Shown here in pieces: positions 10,101-21,490 of a stretch of DNA of 64,000 bases. The DNA lies in NCBI GenBank assembly GCA_036924085.1, contig JAVGWX010000019.1:13492696-13556695 (forward strand), in the 5' to 3' direction. Source of the stretch: Ariolimax columbianus (Eukaryota > Mollusca > Gastropoda > Stylommatophora > Arionidae). The notes beneath the pieces are model-generated. The model saw nothing but the letters and a program-made list of their open reading frames with translations. It ran no database searches and had not been told where the DNA came from. A program made the position numbers and the translations under genes. Numbering within the stretch: the first letter of the stretch is position 1; each line of letters opens with the position of its first letter.

Positions 10101-11109
10101 GTTTCACATGCTTTATGTAAACGGTCTGAATTAATAGCTTTTAGGCAAGGTACGTCGTCGGCATGGAGAGCAACATTTTCAAACACAGGAAACCGGCGAC
10201 GGTTTAGCATGGTGAGAGTGCATTCGAGACATGTCCATCAGGTTACTTCACCTGTAGTGTGCTCCTGGTATGTTCAACCAAGCCGAACAGCTGTCCAGGC
10301 GTAATGCCAGACTAAATGGTACTGCAATTACTAAGATGTGGTTGTTGAGTTAAGTTCAACAACTAAAATAAGCCACGTAAAAATTGTTACAGAAACCGAT
10401 GTAACAAAATCATAATAGAAGTTCAACTGACTAGATTCTCGAGGATCCGACACACAATTTACACACGACGTCGCCTAATGAAGTCCCGTCAATAGATGCC
10501 GGATTGCAAACAAAACTTCTGACAATAAATGCAACAACAAGGATATATCTACGGAACATCAAAACCCAGGAACAAGCGGTAAAGGCGGCACAAATTGCCA
10601 AGGAAACGATATAAGTAAAATCTCCTGGGTCTTGCAGAGTGCTATTATGAATCGCTAGCTGGGGTGCGCAACGTTGCCATGGATAATTATGCAAATGATT
10701 GGTAATTTAATTAAAGCCCACCCCCCCCCCTGGTCCTATCCCCATTTCATTTTCAACCTGCTCCATAACCTGTCCATCTCTTCGCTCCTCAGCCCGCCCA
10801 TATCTCCACCCATGTATGTCCTTCTCTGCTCATCTTTCCCGCCCAAACCGCCGATCTCTCCATTTGCCCTTCTCATCTCCCATTCTTTCATCTTCCAAGA
10901 ACATGGCACATGATGTTGATGATGGTGGTGATCTTCTAAAACCGTTGTCAGAGAATACAGTCATTGCTCTAGAGCTCTGTCTTTATACTGTTTTAGATCT
11001 GCTAATACCAGCGAGACATTCGTCAGGAATACTGTTTTCTTGGTTAATATTTTCAACTTAAAGAGCAACCTCAGCAGCATCCTTTAGAGCATCCTTTCTG
11101 CTAGAAAAT
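10101..11109. repeat. Duplicated block, non-coding (paralog 53491-54523)
   Basis: Colinear with 53491-54523, including a poly-C tract (10716-10727; paralog 54126-54141) and a CTGTCTTTATACTGTTTTAG stretch. Short open frames here are not conserved in the paralog. No gene was recognised. Confidence 0.8.
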
Positions 11110-11289
11110 CTTCTTCTTCGTACGCTGTCAGACGTCAACTTGAATTTGTTCGAAGAAAGCAGCTGTCATCCTGAGGCTGTCGACACTGCCATAGAGCTTG
11201 TCTAGTGTTGACACTGGTGATGGTCACATGTGCTTTCTCTGGTCCTCGTATGTCGGGCAATTTTGCAGCAGATGTTCAGCGGTCATTTA
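11110..11289 (-). pseudogene. L-GAA LINE 3' fragment, diverged subfamily
   Basis: The minus-strand 3' end reads (GAA)n, CGTACGAAG, then a C-terminus ending in an FFEQIQ-like block as in the copy at 56160-59059, and upstream the AEHLLQNCP motif. There is no visible target-site duplication. Compared with the paralog, about 400 bp of target (54524-54925) are missing at this point, suggesting insertion with deletion. Confidence 0.85.
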
Positions 11290-12060
11290 CCCTCTCAATG
11301 TGTTTCTTTCAATCTCGAAATGACAATTGATGCTGACCTAACGCTGACATGGAAAACCAGTTCCACAATGCATCCAACACCATCCATAATGTCAATGAGA
11401 AAGGGCCATGGCCCAACAGTGCTGACACAAATACTCAACTGATTGTGTAGACAGATGACATGTGTCCAATGTTATAGTACAGGTCGTTTTACGGTCCACA
11501 GCAACAAAAACGAAATTCCAAAATATGAATATAACGCACAAAAAAGATATACTAAACGTCACAGGAGATATAATAACGAGATCTATTAGAATAGGAGCTA
11601 AGAGAACAGGAGCTAAGAGAGCAGGAGCTAAGAGAACATGAGCTAATAGAAGAGGAGCTAATAGAACAGGAGCTAAGAGAAGATGAGATAAGAGAACAGG
11701 AGCTAAGAGAAAAGGATCTAGGCGAACACAAATAAGAACAAAACAGGAATGGAAGTTATGGAGACTCGCCGAGACATGAATTCAATAATATAAGTACACA
11801 ATTCGGATAGAAAACGGAAAAATACTCATTAATGATTGTGAATAAAAGCAATCAGTTATTTGTGATTCCCTTTTTCGCCAAGATCCACGAAAATTATATA
11901 AAATACGAAACCACAAAGATATAGAAAGAAAACAGACTAACTCATCATAAAGGACATATTTAACAGTGTCACAATGGGGAAAAAACAAAAACACCTGTGC
12001 ACAAAAATTCTGATCACTTCCAGCAAAAACCTCCACTTTCAAAATCAACCACAGCCGCTG
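11290..12060. repeat. Duplicated block, non-coding (paralog 54926-55615)
   Basis: AT-rich sequence colinear with the paralog. It holds a 15-bp minisatellite (separate entry). No gene was recognised. Confidence 0.75.
11590..11727. repeat. 15-bp minisatellite (GAGCTAAGAGAACAG unit)
   Basis: About nine imperfect tandem copies of GAGCTAAGAGAACAG with changes such as AACATG and AGAAGA. The paralog at 55222-55285 has about four copies, so copy number has changed since duplication. The unit length is a multiple of three, so the array is open in one frame (ELREQ repeats). I see no reason to call it a gene. Confidence 0.85.
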
Positions 12061-12690
12061 CAATTACCAGAGCTAGTCACAAGTGATTTCCACATCGTAT
12101 GACAACTACAAGTCAGATGAAGTGGTCCAGCAGGTGGTGCAAGATCGCCGATAGCGCAGTCCAGCATGTCCTGTGAAACTTCTAGACGGAGCTGCTTCTG
12201 CAACACCGTCAGAAGCTTGGGCATGAATTCCGCTGACCCTATCCGCATAGCCAAATCCTAGCCTAAAATAGAATCAATGCTTTTCCTCATCTCATCTGCA
12301 AGTTCTCGAACGGTGACAAGACGATTTATAAGATCATAGTCCGTATTTGATCCATGACATCATCATAACGGCAAGATGTAGGACTATTGGGACGTGATGC
12401 GCTCTCCGCCGATGTGTGGCCATCTTTGAAGCGATCGTACAACACCAAAATGTGTGGGATACTCACGACATTATTACAGAAAGCATGTTGAATCTTTCAA
12501 ATGGTACATCTTGGGTAATGTTTAGTTTTTCGCTGAATTTAATGCAGCACCGCTGCTCGATTCTTTCCGTCATTTCGAAAACCCGACGGGTACTCACTAC
12601 ACACAACACTAACAGGCTGACTGTCTGCGACTGGCGCAATCTGCAGACCGGAGAAATTCACGCATGTGCTTGACGGCCCCTCAAACCTAT
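12061..12690 (-). pseudogene. Mariner-family transposon relic 3
   Basis: On the minus strand, broken frames give mariner blocks: IQHAFCNNVVSIPHI-like sequence near 12440-12480, a DR(F)KDG...SAESASRPNSPTS block near 12370-12430, and FMPKLLTVLQKQLRLEVSQD followed by MLDCA near 12150-12230. The order (helix-turn-helix region, then linker, then start of the catalytic region) is that of mariner transposases. The catalytic part has been lost. The paralog is 55616-56157 plus 59060-59190. Confidence 0.88.
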
Positions 12691-12753
12691 CTTTCATTTG
12701 ACAGCATGTATACTCCATTTGTATATCTATATATCTAAATACAATTTTAAAAC

Positions 12754-12754
<1 letters not shown>

Positions 12755-12790
<36 letters not shown>

Positions 12791-12805
12791 AATAGAGAGA
12801 ACACT
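12755..12805. repeat. (GA)n microsatellite
   Basis: GA repeats with a few AA interruptions. The paralog is at 59239-59312 and is longer. Confidence 0.95.
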
Positions 12806-13830
12806 TCAGGCAACCCTAGAACGTTCAAGTGGACTAATCAATTAAAAATTAATGTAGCGAGAATGTAAGTACAGCTTACCTTCTAAGTGTTTTTTTAAGC
12901 CCGGAGGAAGGTGCACTGGAGTACACCATGCACCAATAAATTAATCTCATTTGTTTTTCATGTTTCTAGAAATATATAATGATGATGCCAAGAAGAAATA
13001 CGGAGGTCGCCATACGTCCTGCACAACAAGTGCCTGAAGAGACACGTAACATAAATTGTTACTGAAAAGGTCAGACAATCGATCAAATGTTAGCAGCACT
13101 GTTAAATAAATCAAATTATTTTACACAAATAGACACACGGAATGGTAATACGTTGTACTGGATGCATAGGCATGCTCAGGGGTGGATGAATTTCTTCATC
13201 AATTTATTTTTATTTGAAAGTTTGTTTTCTGAATCATGCTTTCTCTATTATGTTGTTGTATGTAATATATGTGTAGGTCTCTCTGCGTGTGTAGGAATAG
13301 TTTTGTTTGTCATTGTAATTTGTTACAACATATGTGTAATGTGCAGGGACACTTCCTCGCGGTGTGAATAACTCGAGATAACGTTTTAGAGCACACGTCA
13401 ATATTTGCATTTAGCTATCCATTTCTACAGGTTATACAACAATAGGCCAAGCAACATCTTCATCGTCATTCTGGTATGCTGTCGTTGGCGATAATTTTCT
13501 ACTACAAATTAAAAACTCCTCGTACAGTTCGATATACGAGAAATGTGTTAATTCTTTGCATGTTATGATGTGGCGTTTTCCTGAACTAGTCGGTAGGGGC
13601 TGTTGGAAAACTGGCCAATAATTCAGTCTAGTGCGATGCAACTGCTGTAGAAACCAAGAGTGCTTTGTGTGGTTTGCCTGTTTCTCTTCTTAAACTTTTG
13701 ATTCAACACTTCTTCGTGTCTCTCAGGCCAGGCTAAAACTGTAATGGAGTATATTGTGTTAGTTAACTTTAGTTAATTTAACTCATTTATACTGCTTTAG
13801 AAGACGCTACAGAGTCTGCATACAACCAGT
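12806..13830. repeat. Duplicated block, non-coding (paralog 59313-60330)
   Basis: Colinear with the paralog, including AATATATAATGATGATGCCA and GTTACAACATATGTGTAATG. The short frame with a hydrophobic stretch at 13087-13371 is broken in the paralog. No gene was recognised. Confidence 0.75.
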
Positions 13831-15863
13831 TTCATTTACATTTCATTGCTCTAAAATCATCCAATTTATTCGTAAATGCATTAACTGTCTCTGCCGCCAC
13901 TACCTTCCGTGGCAATGTTTTTCAAACATTCACCACTCTCTGACTAAAAAAATATGTCCTAATATCTTCTTCTTCTTCGTACGCTGTCAGACGTCCTATC
14001 TGACAACTCTTTAGTTAATTTGTAGATTCGACCTCTTGTTCTTGTGGGTGGCTGTGTTTTAAAAAGATGTGTTAAGTCTAATTTATCCATTCTTCTGATC
14101 ATCTTATCAACCTGTATTAAGTCACCACGAATCCTTCTCTCTTCTAGACACTGTAGGCCGATTTTTATGAGTCTTTCCTCATAACTATAATTAAGGAATC
14201 CCACTATCAGCTTTGTCGCTCTTTATTGTATTAATTCTAACATGTTTATATACCCTCTAAGATAAGGACTGCACACCTGTACACAGTACTCCAATCTAGA
14301 TCTAACTAATGATTTATACAGTTTTACTATCACTTCCTTGCTCCTTTATTTAAAAATATTTTCTATCATACCTAACATTGCAATTGCCTTTATCATTGCT
14401 ACCTGAACTTGCTCACTCACCTTACCTATATGATCTATTATAACCACTAGGTCCCTTTCCTTATCTATCTTTCTAATATTGTTCTCTCCCATTCTGTAAT
14501 TATATTCCATATTGGATCTACCAATGTGGATGACTGTACATTTATCTACATGAAACTCCATTTGCCAGCTTACAGACAATTCTCGAAAATGTCCTAAATC
14601 TGACCTCAAAATATCCACTTCAGCTTTAGATGAGACACTACTGCATAGTTTTGTGTCATCACCAATATGGCAATCTTGGATGCCATATCAATGTCCAAAT
14701 CGTTTATATATATTAAGAACAAAATTGGCCCCAAAACTGAGCCCTGTGGCAATCAACTTTTCACTTCACACCACTCAGAGTACTCCTAATTTATGCCCAC
14801 CCTCTGCCTTCTTCCAGTTAACCAATTTTCAATCCATTTGGCAATTTCCCCGCCTATTCCATTTGATTTTAACGTTCTAAATAATCGTTTATGAGGTACT
14901 TTGTCAAAGGCCTTTGTAAAATATAGATAAATAACGTATACTGGCTCCCCTTTTCTATCACTTTAGTAACCTCATCCTTGAATTATAATAGATTTGTTAA
15001 GCACGTTCTCTCTCTAGTAAACCCAAGCTGACTATTTCTAATTAGATTAAATCGATATAAAGATGCTTTACAAAGTCTTCCTTGATTATTGACTCTTAAC
15101 AATTTACAGACTATGCTCGTTAAACTCACCGGTCTATAAATCGCTGGATAGGATTTTTTGCCATTTTTGAAAAAGGGGATCACTCCTGCATCTTTCCAAT
15201 CCCGTGGAACAATCCCTTTTATAAGTGATTGAGAACATAATAGAGCTAATGGTTTTGCTAGTTGGTCTCTAATTTCAAACAGCAATTTTGGATGAATACC
15301 ATCTTGACCTGGACATGTATCCACTTTAAACCCCTCCGTTTGCTCTGTATTCCACATTGATCTTAATGGTGCTGTATCCATGTCTCTTTGTAAAATATCT
15401 ATAGGCTCTGGTATCTTGGAGCAGTCCTATTTTGTGTAGACTGTGCCAAAGTACTGATTGAGTAGATTAGCTGCTTTCCTTATTCTCACTTATTATTTTC
15501 CCTTTACTGTCCATACTGTCTATAAAATGGTCTACTTTGTCTTTCGTTCTTTGTTTATTTCTAACGTAAGAGAAGAAGCTTTTACTTTCATTCTTGATCT
15601 TCTAAGCAATTTTTTTTTTAAGTTAACTTTTTTTCTGTTTTATTAACTTTCTAAGATATGTTCTGTTTGTCCAAATATTTTTAAAATGTTTCTTTTGATT
15701 GACCTGCCTCTATATATTTGTTCCATGCTTTATTGTTAGCTCTTCTACATTTAACTACAAATATAGTTATCCACTTTTTACGATAAAGGTTTACTTCTCT
15801 TCATGGAACACATTCCTCTTTCAGCGTTTCTAGAACTGTTTTAAAACTCTCCCACTCCTGTTC
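13831..15863 (-). pseudogene. CR1-like LINE relic, copy 1 (reverse transcriptase and C-terminus)
   Basis: Minus-strand fragments in order: KVDTCPGQDGIHPKLLFEIR (15290-15330), DWKDAGVIPFFKNGKKS, RPVSLTSIVCKLL, NSQLGFTRERTCLTNLL (15000-15040), motif A VIYLYFTKAFDKVPHKRL (about 14890-14950), WQMEFHVDKCTVIHIG (14525-14575), SYEERLIKIGLQCLEERRIR (14120-14190) and YFFSQRVVNV (about 13920-13955). These are the conserved blocks of CR1-clade polyproteins in correct order. The motif A aspartate is changed (YLYF for YLDF) and stops are present. Two L-GAA insertions interrupt the element (13962-13992, 15864-18822). Confidence 0.9.
13962..13992 (-). mobile_element. 31-bp ultra-short L-GAA insertion
   Basis: Only the terminal GACAGCGTACGAAGAAGAAG of the LINE plus its tail is present, bracketed by a 6-bp repeat GTCCTA (13956-13961 and 13993-13998). 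Removing it restores the uninterrupted CR1 reading SDRTYFFSQ. It is the shortest L-GAA insertion in the window. Confidence 0.85.
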
Positions 15864-18822
15864 TTCTTCTTCTTCTTCATCGTACGCAGTCAGACAGTAA
15901 CCATTATTTTTTCGAAAAAAGCAGCCGTCATCCTGAGGCTGTCGACACTGCCATAGAACTTGTCTAGTCTTGCCACTGGTGATGGCCACATCTGCTCTCT
16001 CGATCCTCGTATGTCGGGCAGTTTTGCAGCAAATGCTCAGCGGTCATTTTGCCGGTACCACACAGGCATTTGTCGGTGCCACCTATCTTCAATTTGTTGA
16101 ATAGGTGGTACCTGAGTTTATTGTGGCCAGTGCGAAGTCTGAAGACCACAACTCAGGGTAGTATCTCTTCTTTCTTTTTCAGACTGGCAGTTTTTGTTTC
16201 TAATACCTGGTATATTTTCTACCACCTCTGGAAATATATGCTGCCTCCAGGTAGATTTTCGTACAGTAGGGATGGGCTTTGGTGTGGTTAGTGCGTTCAT
16301 AGGGTCTTCGTGCATCTTTGCTTTGGCTATTTCTGCAAAGTTTCTTCGCTTTAGCTTCCCATTTCCAAAATTGTTTAGTCTCTGGTGCATTGGGTGGTCA
16401 GTCAGTCTTCTGAGTTTCTCTAATTGCAGCTGGGCTCTGCAGTCTCTTCTGTCGGCCATGGATTGCAGTTTTGTAATCTTTTCAAGTTTTACAATTGGCG
16501 TTGACTTCATGCCTCCTGTTATAACACTCATGGCTTAGTTTTGAAGTTTGCTAACTTTATCGAAGTTCGCCTTTGCTGATGTTGTACATGCCGCAATGCT
16601 ATACTCGAGAACTGGTCTCACTCTTTCAGTGTACAGTTTCTTTAGTATGCTTTCGTCTGCTATCCAGCTTGTGCCAGCAAGTTTCCTCATGATTGCTATT
16701 CTTTCTCTGGCTCTCATTCGGTTTCTCTCGATCTGACTTGTCCATGTCATGCGCCGATCAAATGTGACTCCCAGATAGTTTGGGTTGTCGTTTGGCTGAA
16801 GGTATTTGCCGTTTAAACTTAATTTTGGTGTTTTGGGGTTTGATTGATAGCGAGAATATTGTACATGTGGTTTTGTCCTCGTTTTTTTTTACCAGCAATG
16901 AGTTCGCCCACTCTTCCAGCGATGTTAGGGCTGCTGCATCCGATTTATTGCTATGGTGAGATTCTTTTCAGAGGTCCACATAGCCAGATCGTCTGCAAAC
17001 ATTGAGCTATGGACTCTTCTTGGTATATTCACTGTTATGTCCTTTATATACAACAGAAAGAGTGTGGGTAACAGTACTCCCCTTTGGGGTACTCCCTGCT
17101 CAAGAGTCACCTTTTTGCTCATCTGCCTTTGTACTTGGACTCTGGCCGTTCTGTTTTTGAGGTAGTGGTTGATCCACGTGTACATTTTCCCACAAACTTC
17201 ACTTCTTCTTAGCTTGACTCTAAGTCCATCTTTCCAGACTTTGTCAAATGCCTTTTCCAGGTCCACCCAAATCGCTACTGTATGCTTTTGCTCCTGGTAG
17301 GCATCTTCTATTTCCTGGGCTATGAGGATGACCTGGTCCTCAGTGGATCTGTGCTGTCTAAAGCCTGCTTGCTGTGGAATTAGCATCCGTTTTTCTTCCA
17401 GATGTCACATCAGTCTGGTGTTTATTATACGTTCCAACAGCTTGCCGACACAGCTCAGTAGGCTGATGGGCCTGTATCCATTTGGATCGGTTTTGTCTTT
17501 TCCTTTCTTTGGTACTGGTACAAGCACTGCGTCTTTCCATTCCTGGGGTACAATTCCCCTTTTCCAGCTTTGGTTCAGGACTGATAGTAGTTTCCTCTTC
17601 GCTGTTTGGCCCAGCCCCATCAGCATTTCGTTTGTTATCCCGTCTTATCCGAGAGATTTCCTTTTCTTTAATGTTCTCATGGCCTCTTCCATTTCGCTCA
17701 TTGTTAGTTTTGCCATCATATGCTCTTCTGGTGCCATATTGATGATGTCGTGCCCGTTTTGCTCTTCATTAATGTCCGTATGCCTATCTGCAGGGACATC
17801 TATGTGGTACGCTTTGGCATAGTGTTTGACAAAAGCTTTTGCGGCTTTTTTCCCAGTGAGTAAGTTTTCGCCCTGCTTGATAGTAATTTCTTTGTTTGAC
17901 GGGGTTTCGTCATTCATGGCTCTGACTAACTTCCAGAGTTTGTTCCCTTCTTTATCTAAGTTGAGACTTTCTGTTTTGTTTTTCCAGCTTTCTCTTGCTG
18001 TTTGGTTTAGAGTGTATTTATATTTTGCCGTGGTTGCTTTGAGGGCGATATTTGCCTCTATTGATTGTTCTCGCTTTGCCATATTCCTAGCATTTGTGAC
18101 TGCGTCTTCCACTTTCTGCAACTCATCATTCCAATAGGGTTTATAATTTTTCCTTGCCCCTCTTGGGATCGTTTCAGGGGCAGCTTGCATTATTGCTTTG
18201 CTTAGGCTTTCCACCATAAGCTTCATTTTGTTGTTCCATGTGGTCGCTACCTGCCAATTGGTTTAGCATCAGGCGGACTATTTTATAGTGAATGTCCATT
18301 GTGGAGAAGGCCAAATCTGGAGTCGAGGTGGTATGCCATGTTCTAGAATAGAAGCTAGGGCTATCCTCCGGCCTATTGATTAGATGGAGATTTGTGTCAA
18401 TCTCCCAATCTGCCACTTCGACACCTCTGCTGTCTGTGTCCGAGTATCCCCATCTCTCCGAGTGGCTGTTGAAGTCTCCAACTACTATGCAGTTAGAGTC
18501 TTTGACTTCCATATTCGAAAGCGATAGATCTTTATTTGGTGGTCCGTACAGGTTGAAGATGCGGATCTTCGTCTCTTGAGCCATTGTATCAACTCCTACA
18601 ATTTCTGCTTGTCCGGTGTGATTGACAGCTACCGCGCTACTCGGTATGCAGTTATGGGTCAGTATCAGAACCCCTCCTTTGTGACCTTCTCTGTCTAGGC
18701 GGAAGGCCTGGTATCCTCTAATTGAGAATTTAGGGTTGCTGTCAAGGTGCGTTTCTTGGATACATGCAACGTCAATCTTACCTTCATGCAAGTGGTGTGT
18801 TAGGGATAGCTTTTTGTTAATT
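15864..18822 (-). mobile_element. L-GAA LINE, 2,959-bp copy with endonuclease and reverse transcriptase
   Basis: The minus strand encodes an AP-type endonuclease (CIQETHL near 18760, VVGDFNSH near 18470, TPDLAFS, GSDH), a linker region (ELQKVEDAVTNARNMAKRE), then reverse transcriptase: GYRPISLLSCVGKLLERI, WVDLEKAFDKVWKDG (motif A), EQGVPQRGVL and SSMFADDLAMW (motif C, FADD) near 16980-17010. The RNase H domain is missing: at about 16150 the frame jumps from the pre-RNase region to the zinc-knuckle end (CLCGTGKMTAEHLLQNCP). It ends in (GAA)n. The target duplication is CACTCCTGTTC (15853-15863, 18823-18833). The empty site is near 61110. Confidence 0.95.
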
Positions 18823-19195
18823 CACTCCTGTTCAACATCTGTTCCTTCGACAAAATATTTTCAGATTATATGGTTTTCCTACTCTTTCATCCTCTTAACA
18901 TCTGCTTTAAAGTAGTCGTATGTTCGTGTGTTTATGTTTACTTCCCAACTGATGATTTAATTGTCAATTGAGCTTAACAGTTCCAAACGGTAACGTTGTA
19001 TGTTCTTCAATAGAAACAACTAGTACGAGTGTGTTTTTGCCTATGGTGGCTGCTTCTACATGTTGAATTAAAAAATTGTCAGTTATGTCAGTTAGGTTTT
19101 GACTCTACAAAATTGAAGTAGAATATTTTTTTTTAATATCGTACACAGACAGTAAACTGCCAATAGTTCTTTGTTTTATCAGCGCATGCCTGTGG
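18823..19195 (-). pseudogene. CR1-like LINE relic, endonuclease-side remainder of copy 1
   Basis: It resumes the CR1 copy after the L-GAA insertion and is colinear with 61120-61555, where the endonuclease C-terminus (KNTLDLVFTTEE near 61340) is readable on the minus strand. In this copy the frame is broken. Confidence 0.8.
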
Positions 19196-19384
19196 GATTT
19201 CCTCCAGATTTTATGTATTTGTTTCAAATATTTGTAACAGAAAAAGAAAGCTCAGAAAGTGAAAAGAGCAGCAAAGATAGACTAATTAAAATTAGCTTAT
19301 CAGATCAAAACACAGTAAACATTTATTTTCTTATTTTAGAAATAAACAGAGAACGAAAGACAAGTAGGCCCTCTCATATATCAG
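19196..19384 (+). pseudogene. CR1-like LINE relic, inverted partner, part 1
   Basis: Plus-strand KESSESEKSSKDR...LEINRERK corresponds to the segment between endonuclease and reverse transcriptase of the CR1-like family. It lies head-to-head with the minus-strand copy ending at 19195. It continues at 20921 after an inserted LINE. The paralog is 61556 onward. Confidence 0.75.
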
Positions 19385-20920
19385 GTCAGGTCAGGTCAGG
19401 TCATCCCGTAACCGGTGAGGTCGTTCGGGCACACATGAAGACAACCTCACAACTCCACGACATCCCTCTCTGTCAAATGCCGCTGCTCGTAACTCTTCTG
19501 GTCGGAGACTGGTCCATTCTTTTATGTTGTCCTCCCATATCGTTTTGGGCCGGCCTCTTCGTCGTCTACCATGCACCTTCCCGTGGAGGATTGTGTTTGC
19601 AAGACCACTTGATCTCGATATGTGACCGTAACAATTGAGTTTCCTTCTTTTGACAGTTGCCAAGAGATCTTCGAAAGGCCCTATTGCTGTCGTAATTCTA
19701 TCTCGTATTTCCTCGTTTGTAACTCGATCTTTGTACGTGACGTTTAAAAGTTTTCGGAAATATTTCATCTCCAAGGACTGTATCCTTCGTTGATGGTCAG
19801 CTGTAACTGTCCATGTCTCACAAGCATAGAGGAATATTGACAGGACCAGTGAACGCATTAATCTGATTTTCGTGCTTAGTGCTAACGGTTTATCTTGCCA
19901 GATTTTGTTAAGTCGTGCAAGCGCCGCTTTGTCTGTGCTATTCTGGCCAACACTTCACATTTTGATCCTTCATAACTGACAATCGACCAGAGATATTGAA
20001 AACGGTCAACCACTTCGAGTTCCTGACCGTTAGCTTTTATCTTTTTTTTGAAGCCCGTAGCGTTGTTGGTCATTAATTTAGTCTTTCCAGAGTTTATCTC
20101 CATACCATAGTCAAGAGCTGTTTCATCGAGCCTTCTGACCCATTCCTTGACTTCTGCTTCTGAACCCGCCAACCTGTCGATATCATCTGTAAAACGAAGG
20201 TTGGTAATCGTTCGGCCGCCTATCTTGTCAGTACCAACGTGACCTCCAAGTGCCTCACTCATAATTCCTTCAATGAATATATTGAAAAGAGTTGGAGAGA
20301 GTGTACACCCCTGTCTCACACCAACTGATGTGCGAAACCAGTCTCCTCGCCTCCCATTCAAAAGAACTGTGCTAGGCGCCTTGTTATACAGGTGTTTAAG
20401 GACCGTTATAATATTTCCGTTAATATTATACATCCTCATGGTTGCCCAAAGCGCGTTAAACCATACCCTATCAAACGCCTTCTAAAAATCCACAAACACA
20501 TGATACAGTGTTTGCTGCTGTTCTAGATATTTCTCGCTTAGCAGCCTTAAATTAAATATCTGTTCTGTAGTGCTTCTTCCCTGTCTGAACCCTGCTTGCT
20601 CCTCGGCAATAATGTTCTCTGCTTGGGGTTTCAATCGGTCTAGGATTAATCTAAGCATGACCTTGCTAAGGTGGCTAATGAGGCTTATTGTTCTGTAATT
20701 TTGGCACAGCTTTAGGTTTCCAGACTTATGTTACGGTATAACTATTGATTTCGTCCATAAGTCCGGCCAGTTTCCTGTCGCCCATATTTTGTTACATATG
20801 TGTGTCAGGCCTTCCACCACTACATGCCGCCTTCCCTCTTCTTAATGTCTTTAACGCTGCAATTACCTCTTCCTTTGTTATCAGTTGTTTACCCTCTATA
20901 TTTGTTGGTGGAATATATAG
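19385..20920 (-). pseudogene. LINE relic with (TGACC)n tail (reverse transcriptase and C-terminus)
   Basis: On the minus strand: GDWFRTSVGVRQGCTLSP (20330-20390), NLRFTDDIDRLAG (FTDD replaces FADD) near 20170-20210, MEINSGKTKLMTNNATGF, then YACETWTVTADHQRRIQS (19790-19840), KRRKLNCYGHISRSSGLA and RRRRGRPKTIWEDNIKEW (19520-19570). The 3' end is a short (TGACC)n tail at about 19385-19402. A stop near 19870 splits the frame. It is inserted in the CR1-like copy; the site is uninterrupted at 61720. A fragment of the same family is at 28290-28775. I did not assign the clade. Confidence 0.9.
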
Positions 20921-21490
20921 CATTGGGAAAAATTATAATTGAGAATATAAATGCTGCTAATCTACTTGAACAGTACTCTGACAAAGTCTACACAAAAGAA
21001 GACTGCTTCAATATCCCAGACCCCGTACATATTTTCCGAAGGGCAATGGATAAAGTGGCATGGAGATCGAATCTGTATTAAGGAGGAAATGGTTTTTGAA
21101 ACGATGGAGGATTTGAAAGTGGATATATGTCTAGATCAAGATGGTATTCATCCATAATTGATGTTTGAAATTAGAGACAGAGCGATTGATTATATTATAT
21201 TCTTATTCCCTTGCAAAAAGGATTGATCTAGGGCATACGACTGATTCCCCTTTTTCAAAAAGGAGAATAACAATCAGATACAGCAAATTAGAGACCGAGG
21301 AGTTTAACGAACAATGTCTGTTAAATGTTAGAGCAAATAATAAAAGAAAACTTTGTAATGCATTTAGACAAGATTAATATAATCAGAAATACTCTGCGCG
21401 GATTTACTAAAAGTAGATTGTGCTTAAGAAAAACATTAAAATTACTGAAGTAGGTTACTAACATGATATATGGGGTGAGAAAGTTGATTT
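20921..21490 (+). pseudogene. CR1-like LINE relic, inverted partner, part 2, running into the 30-bp minisatellite
   Basis: Plus-strand frames give TKEDCFNIPDP (about 20990-21025), KVDICLDQDGIHP (21115-21155) and, after several frameshifts, the start of motif A (GEKVDFSDLDYARYLI at 21476-21525). Motif A is where the 30-bp tandem array begins. The paralog at 61556-62300 has the same structure. Confidence 0.85.

Noticed and set aside
13087..13371. Open frame with hydrophobic stretch (94 codons) as a small membrane protein
   Set aside because: The frame is not conserved in the paralog at 59640-59920, which has a frameshift and stops.
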